A stretch of 17,096 bases of DNA from Anaerolineaceae bacterium UBA5311 (GTDB taxonomy: Bacteria; Chloroflexota; Anaerolineae; Anaerolineales; Anaerolineaceae), in assembly GCA_002411175.1 (NCBI GenBank), contig DHRN01000021.1:1-17096 (forward strand). Direction: 5' to 3'. Below the pieces are notes generated by a model, which did no database searches, was not told the origin of the DNA, and worked only from the letters and a program-made list of their open reading frames with translations. Positions 7,013 through 13,300 of this stretch are shown in pieces. A program made the translations under genes and the position numbers. Position 1 is the stretch's first letter. Each line of letters opens with the position of its first letter.

Positions 7013-7573
7013 TTAACGGGCAAAAAATTCAAGCCAGGGCAGGGTTTGGAGCAGCCACGAAAATACGCACACACCCGGATAATACGCCCCGGCTCCGATC
7101 AGCCCCCCGATGATTAAATCGGAAACATAATGCAAACGCAGAGCCACACGGGAATAACAGACCAAAATCGCCCAAATCCAGATAAAGATTGTCAGCCCCA
7201 AATTTTGGAACTGGGAAAAGAACACCGCGATTACCACTGCCCGGGCGGCGTGACCTGATGGAAAGGAATGCGGGTCAGTGATTCGATAGATCTGACCCCA
7301 CTCGCCCTCTGGTCTGGGGCGTCTGATTAGAAATTTTATGCCAAGGACAAAGACCGCGAGGACTCCAAGAATGAATGCCAGCAAAAACGCTTTCGCCCTG
7401 GCTTCTCCGGCGGCGAAAATCCAAAAAACGATCAGTCCAATCAGCCAATACCAGGAATCACAGCTGTGACCGATTATCTTCAGAAACGACTGCAGTCTGT
7501 GTTTGCTCTCATCGGGCACAAGTGCAGCCGAAAGAGTGGCATCCAAACTCATTAAGCGCCCGAAAAAGGACAT
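7013..7573 (-). CDS. PAP2-superfamily membrane phosphatase
   Basis: This is a 186-residue polytopic membrane protein with about five hydrophobic segments. It carries all three PAP2 signatures: K80-x6-RP (KFLIRRPRP), PSGH at 105-108 with catalytic His108, and SR(141-142)-x5-His148-x3-Asp152. Enzymes of this type remove phosphate from lipids such as phosphatidate, phosphatidylglycerol phosphate or undecaprenyl pyrophosphate on the outer face of the membrane. Which lipid is used cannot be read from sequence. The ATG at 7573 lies 6 nt after the rhomboid stop codon with no clear ribosome site, so translation is probably coupled; an internal ATG seven codons later is an alternative start. It is the last gene of the gmk-rhomboid-PAP2 unit. 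Confidence 0.88.
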   Translation of the reverse strand: MSFFGRLMSLDATLSAALVPDESKHRLQSFLKIIGHSCDSWYWLIGLIVFWIFAAGEARAKAFLLAFILGVLAVFVLGIKFLIRRPRPEGEWGQIYRITDPHSFPSGHAARAVVIAVFFSQFQNLGLTIFIWIWAILVCYSRVALRLHYVSDLIIGGLIGAGAYYPGVCVFSWLLQTLPWLEFFAR

Positions 7574-7579
7574 GGGTAA

Positions 7580-8347
7580 TCACCGCAGGAAGGGGATCGC
7601 GGCAATTGCCGCGAAAGCAACAAAAACCAACAGCATCGCCATGACCACATCTTTGGTTTCGCGTTTATCTGTCAGGGCTGGGTAACCTGACTCATTCGGT
7701 ACAATTTTCCAACGCGCGCCAGCCAGATATGAAAAGAAGAAACCAGCGATCAAACCTCCCAAATGCCCCCAGTTGTCAATGACCCCTCCGGAGCTAAAAC
7801 CGATCATCAGGTTTATCAAAAGCACCATAACAATACTTCTCAGGCTTGCGCCAGCCCGGTTTCCAAAAAACGACCTGTTTTGCCAAATGAAAACCGCTTC
7901 TGCCGCCAGCAGTCCAAAAATTGCGGTCGACGCACCCAAAGAATTGTATTCTCCAAGCACAAAGGAGAGCACATTCCCGCCGAAAGCACCCAGGAAATAC
8001 AGTATCCCAAAACGAATGTGCCCGTTTACAGTTTCATTGTTGCGCCCAAGGATATAGAGCCCATACATATTTGAGAGCAGATGCAGGATGCCGCCATGCA
8101 GAAAAACCGGTGTGATCAGCCGCCAGAATTGACCTGCCAGGATGGCTTCGTTGATTTTTCCGAGAAACAAAAATGGGATATCAAAACCGGCAGTTTGTTC
8201 AAACAGCACCTGGATGATGTAAAAAACCACTGTCACCGCGAGGATAACCCACACCAACACCGGTTTTACACGTTTTGGTCCGACGACAAACGAAGTTGTT
8301 GGTGGAATTTCGCGTTGTTCATATTGGTCAGATTGATGATAGCTCAT
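7580..8347 (-). CDS. Rhomboid-family intramembrane serine protease
   Basis: This 255-residue membrane protein has a 28-residue hydrophilic amino terminus, six core transmembrane segments and an extra hydrophobic helix at the carboxy end (about 232-252). Rhomboid hallmarks are complete: HGGILHLLSN (His84 to Asn93), the catalytic Ser140 in GASTAIFG and His195 in WGHLGG. Rhomboids cleave transmembrane substrates inside the bilayer; the substrate here is unknown. The ATG overlaps the gmk stop codon (ATGA), so it is co-translated with gmk, and PAP2 follows 6 nt after its own stop codon. The extra seventh helix after a charged stretch (NESGYPALTDKRETKD) is consistent with 6+1 rhomboids. Confidence 0.92.
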   Translation of the reverse strand: MSYHQSDQYEQREIPPTTSFVVGPKRVKPVLVWVILAVTVVFYIIQVLFEQTAGFDIPFLFLGKINEAILAGQFWRLITPVFLHGGILHLLSNMYGLYILGRNNETVNGHIRFGILYFLGAFGGNVLSFVLGEYNSLGASTAIFGLLAAEAVFIWQNRSFFGNRAGASLRSIVMVLLINLMIGFSSGGVIDNWGHLGGLIAGFFFSYLAGARWKIVPNESGYPALTDKRETKDVVMAMLLVFVAFAAIAAIPFLR

Positions 8348-8955
8348 AGGTCCACTTTTCGCGGTTTGGTTTTGAGATGTTCCGCCCTGATAACTGCCTG
8401 AATATCAGCAATGGTTTTATCAAGATGATTTTCTGAGTTGACAACCAGGTAATCAAAGTTCTTTATCATTTCGTATTCCTGTGCGGCGATTAGCAGGCGC
8501 ACCTCCAGTTCTTCAGGCGTCTCACTGCGTCTTTCCATCAGGCGGTGGATCCACTCCCCTTCGGAGCTGGCTGTCAGGAATATCAGGACGGCTTCCGGGC
8601 AGAGCTTGCGAATGGTCATCGCGCCCTGCACATCCAACCGCATGATTACATCTTTCCCTGAAGCAAATGCTTCCCGCACCTGGGATTTGGGGATACCTTT
8701 ATAGTCAGAATAAACCATGGCATACTCAATCAACTCGTCGTTGGCTATTTTTTGTTCAAACTCTTCCTTGCTGACGAAGAAATAGTCCCTTCCTTCCAAT
8801 TCATCCACACGTGGAAGGCGGGAGGTCATCGTGACCACGAAATGAGTATCCGAATTGGTCTTTCTCAGGAGACCTACAACAGCATCTTTACCGATTCCGG
8901 AAGGTCCGGAAATAACGATTAGCAGCGGGTTGGTGGGCATCTCGCCAAATTGCAT
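8344..8955 (-). CDS. gmk: Guanylate kinase
   Basis: This 203-residue cytoplasmic enzyme makes GDP from GMP and ATP. The P-loop is GPSGIGKD (17-24), the GMP-binding segment includes TSRLPR (44-49) and EGRDYFF, followed by RLDVQGA (106-112) and the lid region RRSETPEELEVR. Length is normal. In most guanylate kinases the residue after the P-loop Lys is Gly or Ser; here it is Asp24, an odd but plausible variant. The ATG at 8955 is chosen because GGAGG lies 8 nt upstream; a TTG two codons earlier would leave only 2 nt. A TATAAT box lies about 40 nt upstream. It is the first gene of the gmk-rhomboid-PAP2 unit. Confidence 0.94.
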   Translation of the reverse strand: MQFGEMPTNPLLIVISGPSGIGKDAVVGLLRKTNSDTHFVVTMTSRLPRVDELEGRDYFFVSKEEFEQKIANDELIEYAMVYSDYKGIPKSQVREAFASGKDVIMRLDVQGAMTIRKLCPEAVLIFLTASSEGEWIHRLMERRSETPEELEVRLLIAAQEYEMIKNFDYLVVNSENHLDKTIADIQAVIRAEHLKTKPRKVDL

Positions 8956-8996
8956 CTTCAAATCCTCCAGGTGTATCCTTGCGCACTGTCAGGTTG

Positions 8997-9002
8997 ATTA
9001 TA
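8997..9002 (-). promoter_or_regulatory. -10 box of the gmk promoter
   Basis: On the minus strand a perfect TATAAT lies 41 nt before the gmk ATG, giving a leader of about 35 nt that contains GGAGG (8964-8968). No good -35 is seen at the expected distance. It sits in the 88-nt gap after the metallopeptidase gene on the same strand, so gmk probably has its own start site. Confidence 0.5.
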
Positions 9003-9035
9003 AAGTAAAAAATGCGATCTGCACGGAATGCTCAG

Positions 9036-9053
9036 GCTTGAAGTTATTCAAGC
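9036..9053 (-). terminator. Hairpin enclosing the stop codon of the HEWLH protein gene
   Basis: On the minus strand GCTTGAA and TTCAAGC form a perfect 7-bp stem with tetraloop TAAC, and the loop contains the gene's TAA stop codon. A run of six T lies about 25 nt further on (9013-9008), too far for a standard terminator. It may act on transcript ends or on termination of translation. Confidence 0.35.
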
Positions 9054-10312
9054 ACAGCCAGGAGATCTTCAAAGGAGGTAAGCGATTTCATTCTGTCGAT
9101 AAATTGCTTCAGGTCACTGCTGTTTGCGCGCAAAGTTTGTACGGCAGGTCCGATTGGATCAGTGCCAGCCGCTCCCCCTCCAGGCGTGTCGTTGTAAGCG
9201 CCATGAAAAGCAAAGTATGCCTGGTTGATCTTGCGCAGACGATAACCGTTTTCCCAAAAATATTGGCGCCGCGATTCCATGTACGCTTCAGCCCGATCGA
9301 CCTGCCCTTCAGCCAACAAAAAATCGACAACATATCGGGTCTCTCTCATTTCAAGCTGATAGTCGAAAGGCGGACCGGAAAAATCAGCCAATACTGTGCT
9401 TGCCTCTCTTCCAGTAAATTGAACCATACTCACCAGCTCAGGGTAATAATTTATCATTGTCCAGCGACCGATCTCTTTCCCCGCCAGGTTTGCCAGGGTC
9501 TCATTCATCGAACGCAGGTCGCTGCTCTGGAAATAGCGGATGCCCAGTGGATGGAAGGTGAGATAGTTGTGGAGCCATTCATGGGCAACCACCTCAGTCA
9601 GCCAGGTGAGGCTGCGGCTGCGCATGATCATCGCCGGGTAGGCTCCCAGCCCACCAACTGGCTCGACCAGGGCAGAAAGGTCAAACTGGTGGTAGATCTT
9701 ATTTTCGAGCGTGTCCTTCTCAACCGCATCCATACCAGGGTTAAGGCTGATGGTTTTGATCGTCGTAATTTCATCTCGTGGCGAGATAATCAGGTTGAGC
9801 GGTAAATCGCTGACTTTGAACAACACCGGCGGGAATATCTGACCACCAACGCCAAACCCGAGCTCAATCAAACTGCGTTCAGTCTGATTCTGGATGATCG
9901 ATTCTGCCAGTTGACCATATCTGTGCATTCGTTCGGTTTCGTCATTCAAAACTTCCTGGGTGCGTTGTCGCTCTTCCATGCTGCTCCGCGCGTTTGGATC
10001 AAAACTTGTGCTTTCCAGTTCTGCTTCCAGCTGTTCAACGTAACCAACCTGGTCGAGGTAACGCAATACGGCTTCTGCCTGTTGTTCATCTGAGAGGTAG
10101 CGCTCGATAGAGATTGTTGCTGCGGAAAAGCGTTCAAACAGCGATTTGACCTCCCAGGTAACAAAATCAAACTCATTCCAGCGGGTGAGAGTCCCGATCG
10201 ATTCCAACGATCGCTCCCCCGGGATATTTGCGGCACTAATCATCAGGGCAAACCCAAGAAAAACGACCGTGATACCAAACCAGCGGAGGAAGCTCGGCGA
10301 TTTTTGTTTCAT
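9044..10312 (-). CDS. Membrane-anchored HExxH metallopeptidase-like protein
   Basis: This 422-residue protein has a basic start and one hydrophobic helix (about 11-28), an uncleaved anchor or signal peptide, so the rest is outside the cytoplasm. Residues 70-150 are highly charged and probably helical. HEWLH (244-248) in VVAHEWLHNYL is a zinc-binding site, and Glu271 in MNETLAN, 23 residues further on, is a likely third ligand, the gluzincin arrangement. The carboxy part (about 325-420) looks helical, with regular RAEAYMESRR-type segments. I do not recognise the family; a distant likeness to putative aminopeptidases with HExxH...NE is possible. It is divergent from a second zinc peptidase gene across 128 bp and followed by gmk. 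Substrate unknown. Confidence 0.7.
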   Translation of the reverse strand: MKQKSPSFLRWFGITVVFLGFALMISAANIPGERSLESIGTLTRWNEFDFVTWEVKSLFERFSAATISIERYLSDEQQAEAVLRYLDQVGYVEQLEAELESTSFDPNARSSMEERQRTQEVLNDETERMHRYGQLAESIIQNQTERSLIELGFGVGGQIFPPVLFKVSDLPLNLIISPRDEITTIKTISLNPGMDAVEKDTLENKIYHQFDLSALVEPVGGLGAYPAMIMRSRSLTWLTEVVAHEWLHNYLTFHPLGIRYFQSSDLRSMNETLANLAGKEIGRWTMINYYPELVSMVQFTGREASTVLADFSGPPFDYQLEMRETRYVVDFLLAEGQVDRAEAYMESRRQYFWENGYRLRKINQAYFAFHGAYNDTPGGGAAGTDPIGPAVQTLRANSSDLKQFIDRMKSLTSFEDLLAVLE

Positions 10313-10385
10313 AGTATAACTTACTGGATTTTACCTCAATTAAATTGGACATTGGCATCTGCCCGGGGAATTGCTTCTGCCAAAC

Positions 10386-10413
10386 CAACCTAAAAATTTT
10401 CAGGTTGTATAAT
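10386..10413 (+). promoter_or_regulatory. -10 box with an abutting 22-bp palindrome
   Basis: TATAAT at 10408-10413 lies 27 nt before the ATG of the M30-like gene. Directly against it, 10386-10407 is a near-perfect palindrome: CAACCT and AGGTTG arms, one mismatched pair, and an AAAATTTT core (20 of 22 positions symmetric). It covers the -35 to -10 spacer, where a repressor would exclude polymerase, and no normal -35 is visible, as expected of an activator-dependent or tightly repressed promoter. The A/T core without a following T-run argues against a terminator. Confidence 0.55.
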
Positions 10414-10440
10414 AATACAGACAAGAAAGCGAGCATCTTC

Positions 10441-12465
10441 ATGAAAAATTCGAAAACTGGACCTATCCTGATCTCCGTGATTGTATTAATGGTTCTTTGT
10501 GTCCTCCTCCTTTGTTGCTGTATCGCAGCTTTGGGCATGCTTACGCTTATGCGATCCGGCGAAAGCATCGACATAAATGTTCCCATCACCGGGATTGTCG
10601 AAGTCACCCCAACGCCTTTGGTCACTCCAAACCCCCAAAATATCGACCTGGATGTAGAAGAAATGGATGATGCCAAAGAGACGATGGAGGTCCTTGAAGA
10701 TGTTATCGTTCCCATCAATGACCCAATCGACCTGGCAGGACGACTGGCTGGCAGAGTGGGCGTACCAACTCAATTAATCGACGAGGATGCTCCTTATGAT
10801 GCAGGCGCCCAAAAAGATTTTTGGGTCACCAATGTCGATACCAACGAAACCCGCAGAATTTCGGCAACCTTAGAATATGTTGGCGAAAACCTTTATTTCT
10901 GGATCCAGGACGGGGTCAACTTCAACGTCGGAGATCTGAATAACCTTGCCAGCACCTTCGACCAGGAAATTGTACCCACTAACCGGGAGTTTTTTGGGAT
11001 TGAATGGAACCCGGGTGTGGATGGCGATCCCCGTTTTTATGTGCTTTACGCAAAGGGGTTGGGTCGCAACCTGGCTGGATACTATTCATCCGCAGACCAA
11101 CTTCATCCTGACGCGCATCCGTATTCAAACGCCCACGAAATGTTTCTGCTCAACGCGGATACAGTCAAGCTCTATGAAGATTACACTTACGGAACGCTCG
11201 CCCACGAATTCCAGCATATGATCCACTGGTATCAGGACAAAAACGAAGAGACCTGGGTCAATGAAGGCTTCTCGATGCTCGCCGAACATATCAACGGACT
11301 GGATGCAGGTGGTTTTGACTGGGATTACATGCGCAACCCCGATTTGCAGCTGAATGACTGGGGTGGGGATGTCGGCTCAAACGCTGCCAACTACGGCGCG
11401 AGTTATCTTTTTATGGTCTATTTTCTCGATCGTTTCGGCGAAGAGGCTACCAAGGCATTGGTCAGCCATGATGAAAATGGTTTCACCAGTATCGATGCGG
11501 TAATGAGTGAATTGAACATCGTCAATCCCACCACCAGTTTGCCCTATACCGGCAAAGAAGTCTTCGCCGATTGGGCTGTTGCGAACTGGCTGCAAAACAC
11601 GGGTATCGAGGACGATCGCTATGGCTATCAGAGTTACTCACCCTACCCGATGAGTGCCACAGAGACACATTACAGCTGTCCGACGACGATCAGCGGCGAC
11701 GTGTACCAGTTTGGTGTGGATTACATCGAGCTGAAGTGTACCGGTTCGTACAAGCTGACCTTTAGTGGCAGCGAAGCCGTAAGCCTGCTGCCGTTCGCGG
11801 CTCCGGGTTCGGGAGAGTATTACTTCTGGTCAAATCTCGGCGATGAATCGAATATGCGCCTAAGCCAGGAATTCGACTTTTCCGGGGTCGTCGGACCGAT
11901 CGAACTGACCTTCAAAACCTGGTATGACATCGAGGAAGACTATGATTATGTTTATATTTCAGCCACGACTGATGGGGTGAACTGGGAAATTTTGCCCTCA
12001 AAGAATTGCACATCCGAAAATCCGTCGGGTAACAGCTATGGCTGCGGATGGAACGGTCAGACAAACCGTTGGATCGATGAATCTGTGAATTTAAGCCAGT
12101 TTGCCGGGCAAAAGGTGACTTTGCAATTTGACTATGTCACCGATGCGGCTGTTAACGGCAAAGGTATGGCAATCGACGAAATCGCCATCAATGCCATTGG
12201 ATACTTCACGGATCTGGAAAATGATGCTGGCGGGTGGGAGGCTGAAGGTTTCGCCAGAGTGCAGAATCGCCTTCCGCAGACTTTTGCGGTGAGTGTTATC
12301 CGCAACAGCAACCCGATTACCGTAGAACATTACTATGTTGACGCAGGGGAAGACCTGGTTTTGGAATCAGAAATTGGCGAGGATGTTGAGAGCGTGATTG
12401 TGGTAATTTCCGGCGCAACCTTGATAACCAGGGAGAAGGCAACCTATATCCTGGAAATAAAATAA
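10441..12465 (+). CDS. Secreted or anchored zinc metallopeptidase, M30-like with InhA-like C-terminal domain
   Basis: This protein has 674 residues. The amino terminus has one strong hydrophobic helix (about 9-36, with CCC inside) and a TPTP linker, so the rest lies outside the cell. The catalytic site is HEFQH (255-259) in GTLAHEFQHMIHW, with Glu275 in TWVNEGFS as the third zinc ligand; HEFQHM...NEG recalls the M30 (hyicolysin) family more than the M6 HEFGH site. Residues about 455-585 form a beta-rich MAM/jelly-roll-like domain of the kind found in immune inhibitor A proteins (YYFWSNLGDESNMRLSQEFD...YVYISATTDGVNWE), which is why such proteins are often labelled immune inhibitor A. Secreted proteins of this kind digest external protein. 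An upstream in-frame start at 10345 was rejected because the promoter lies after it. Start ATG 10441. Confidence 0.82.
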   Translation: MKNSKTGPILISVIVLMVLCVLLLCCCIAALGMLTLMRSGESIDINVPITGIVEVTPTPLVTPNPQNIDLDVEEMDDAKETMEVLEDVIVPINDPIDLAGRLAGRVGVPTQLIDEDAPYDAGAQKDFWVTNVDTNETRRISATLEYVGENLYFWIQDGVNFNVGDLNNLASTFDQEIVPTNREFFGIEWNPGVDGDPRFYVLYAKGLGRNLAGYYSSADQLHPDAHPYSNAHEMFLLNADTVKLYEDYTYGTLAHEFQHMIHWYQDKNEETWVNEGFSMLAEHINGLDAGGFDWDYMRNPDLQLNDWGGDVGSNAANYGASYLFMVYFLDRFGEEATKALVSHDENGFTSIDAVMSELNIVNPTTSLPYTGKEVFADWAVANWLQNTGIEDDRYGYQSYSPYPMSATETHYSCPTTISGDVYQFGVDYIELKCTGSYKLTFSGSEAVSLLPFAAPGSGEYYFWSNLGDESNMRLSQEFDFSGVVGPIELTFKTWYDIEEDYDYVYISATTDGVNWEILPSKNCTSENPSGNSYGCGWNGQTNRWIDESVNLSQFAGQKVTLQFDYVTDAAVNGKGMAIDEIAINAIGYFTDLENDAGGWEAEGFARVQNRLPQTFAVSVIRNSNPITVEHYYVDAGEDLVLESEIGEDVESVIVVISGATLITREKATYILEIK

Positions 12466-12506
12466 CCTCCAGCGCACGTTTCGAGATATTTTAAGGCAAG
12501 TTGCAG

Positions 12507-12563
12507 GGGACGGCTGCGACACCGTCCCGAATGTTTTTTAGGGGACGGCTGCCACGCTGTCCC
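12507..12563. repeat. GGGACGG hairpin repeat, tandem copies C1 and C2
   Basis: C1 (12507-12528) has GGGACGG and CCGTCCC arms around 8 nt. C2 (12542-12563) has GGGACGG and CTGTCCC with one G-T pair around 8 nt. They are head to tail, 35 bp apart start to start, separated by GAATG and a T-run (12533-12539). C1 followed by that T-run could act as an intrinsic terminator for the peptidase gene that ends at 12465. A truncated copy, GCCATGCCGTCCC, is at 12660-12672. Confidence 0.75.
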
Positions 12564-12591
12564 GTGAGCAGCTTCTTGTTGGGAAAGGTTC

Positions 12592-12636
12592 AGATTCTTA
12601 CGAAGTACACTGTGTGTCACTTCGTTCAGAATGACA
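12592..12636. repeat. AGATTCTT...TTCAGAATGACA intergenic element
   Basis: AGATTCTT (12592-12599) and TTCAGAATGACA (12625-12636) flank an inverted repeat, ACGAAGT/ACTTCGT (12600-12625, 12-nt loop). The end sequences resemble the AGATTCTTCGCT...CTCAGAATGACA type of intergenic repeat that I recall from many environmental bacterial genomes. Only one copy is in this window, so repeat status rests on that recollection. Confidence 0.4.
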
Positions 12637-12659
12637 AAACCCAGTCCCTGTTCGCGGAT

Positions 12660-12750
12660 GCCATGCCGTCCCGGGGGGGAATACGCGTTCCCTACAACAA
12701 CATCGCTCCGCCGGAACGGGATAAACGAAGTTCCCTACGACACGAGTACG
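12660..12750. repeat. Composite repeat remnant D
   Basis: It begins with the half-copy GCCATGCCGTCCC (12660-12672), then ACGCG and the module TTCCCTACAACA...CATC...CGCC (12688-12712) shared with 6961-6985, then CCGGAACGGG and a further AGTTCCCTACGACACG. The recurring TTCCCTAC suggests decayed tandem units. Together with C1, C2 and the element at 12592 it fills most of the 344-nt gene-free gap 12466-12809, where I see no gene. Confidence 0.55.
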
Positions 12751-12767
12751 CCCGGGAATTTAAATAC

Positions 12768-12796
12768 AAAAAGCGGTCAATGAATGTCCGCTTTTT
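12768..12796 (-). terminator. Intrinsic terminator of the STAS gene (bidirectional)
   Basis: AAAAAGCGGTCA (12768-12779) pairs with TGTCCGCTTTTT (12785-12796) with a single T-T mismatch and a 5-nt loop. Read on the minus strand it lies 14 nt past the STAS stop codon and ends in a T-run, the normal form of a Rho-independent terminator. The opposite strand also ends in a T-run and could stop leftward-to-rightward read-through from the peptidase gene. Confidence 0.75.
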
Positions 12797-12809
12797 ATCG
12801 TGTTTAAAA

Positions 12810-13142
12810 CTATATACTGGCGATTGCCTCGACGAGACTATCGTAAATCGAAAAGTAACTGAGAATGCCAATCAACTCCATCGAGTCCCGCACGTTATCA
12901 TTCAATTCAGCCAAAACCAGCTGACCATTGGGTACCTTCTTAATCTCTTTGAGCGCCCGTATAATTGCCCACCATCCCGAGCTTGAGACAAAACTAATTT
13001 CGCTCATATCGAGGACAATTGTTTTCCTTTCATCGACCAGATCCATGAGAGCTTTTTCGAGATCAGGCGCAGTCGCACTATCGATCCGACCAACACCTTT
13101 GATGACACTGCAACGTTTGTAATCAGTAATTGTAAAATCCAT
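12810..13142 (-). CDS. STAS-domain protein, anti-sigma factor antagonist-like
   Basis: This 110-residue cytoplasmic protein is a single STAS domain of the SpoIIAA/RsbV kind. The core IVLDMSEISFVSSSGWWAIIRALKE holds the phosphorylation site region: Ser53-Ser54-Ser55-Gly56 aligns with Asp-Ser-Ser-Gly of SpoIIAA, with Ser55 in the place of the phosphorylated serine and Ser replacing the usual Asp. Such proteins switch an anti-sigma kinase or another partner by phosphorylation. No kinase, phosphatase or sigma factor gene is next to it, so the partner is elsewhere. AGGAGAG lies about 10 nt before the ATG; a TATAAT promoter lies upstream and an intrinsic terminator just downstream, so it is a single-gene transcript. 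The TrpTrp after the Ser-Gly motif is unusual. Confidence 0.87.
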   Translation of the reverse strand: MDFTITDYKRCSVIKGVGRIDSATAPDLEKALMDLVDERKTIVLDMSEISFVSSSGWWAIIRALKEIKKVPNGQLVLAELNDNVRDSMELIGILSYFSIYDSLVEAIASI

Positions 13143-13171
13143 CTTTGTTTCTCTCCTGTTTTAGTATCTCG

Positions 13172-13200
13172 ATTATATCAGGTTCCATAGACTTTCCGAA
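13172..13200 (-). promoter_or_regulatory. Promoter of the STAS gene
   Basis: On the minus strand, a perfect -10 TATAAT at 13177-13172 and a poor -35 TTCGGA at 13200-13195 are 17 nt apart. The start would be near 13165, giving a leader of about 23 nt holding AGGAGAG. The weak -35 hints at activator help. Confidence 0.5.
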
Positions 13201-13207
13201 ACAATTA

Positions 13208-13273
13208 TTCAACATTCCCCCGTTGAAGTCAACTATTCTTATGTGTTCAAATATTCAGCCTTTTTTATTGAAC
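13208..13273. promoter_or_regulatory. Cluster of TTCAAC/GTTGAA half-sites
   Basis: Between the divergent STAS and miaB promoters lie TTCAAC (13208-13213), GTTGAA (13222-13227) overlapping the palindrome GTTGA-AG-TCAAC (13222-13233), GTTCAA (13245-13250) and TTGAAC (13268-13273). Several inverted pairs can be drawn from them. A regulator of one or both genes may bind here. A/T-rich DNA gives such words by chance, so this is tentative. Confidence 0.25.
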
Positions 13274-13292
13274 AGAATTGCTGCGGTATAAT
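13264..13292 (+). promoter_or_regulatory. Promoter of miaB, nearly leaderless
   Basis: A perfect -10 TATAAT (13287-13292) lies 8 nt before the ATG at 13301, so transcription should begin at or within about two bases of the start codon. A weak -35 TTTATT (13264-13269) is 17 nt upstream. No ribosome-binding sequence precedes the ATG, which agrees with a leaderless mRNA. Confidence 0.5.
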
Positions 13293-13300
13293 TGCCCCTT

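Noticed and set aside
10236..10718. 160-codon minus-strand frame over the start of the M30-like gene
   Set aside because: Serine/Thr-rich shadow crossing the promoter and the signal helix of the real gene.
12501..12986. 161-codon open frame on the plus strand
   Set aside because: It runs through the hairpin repeats, through the terminator and into the STAS gene antisense, and resembles no protein family.
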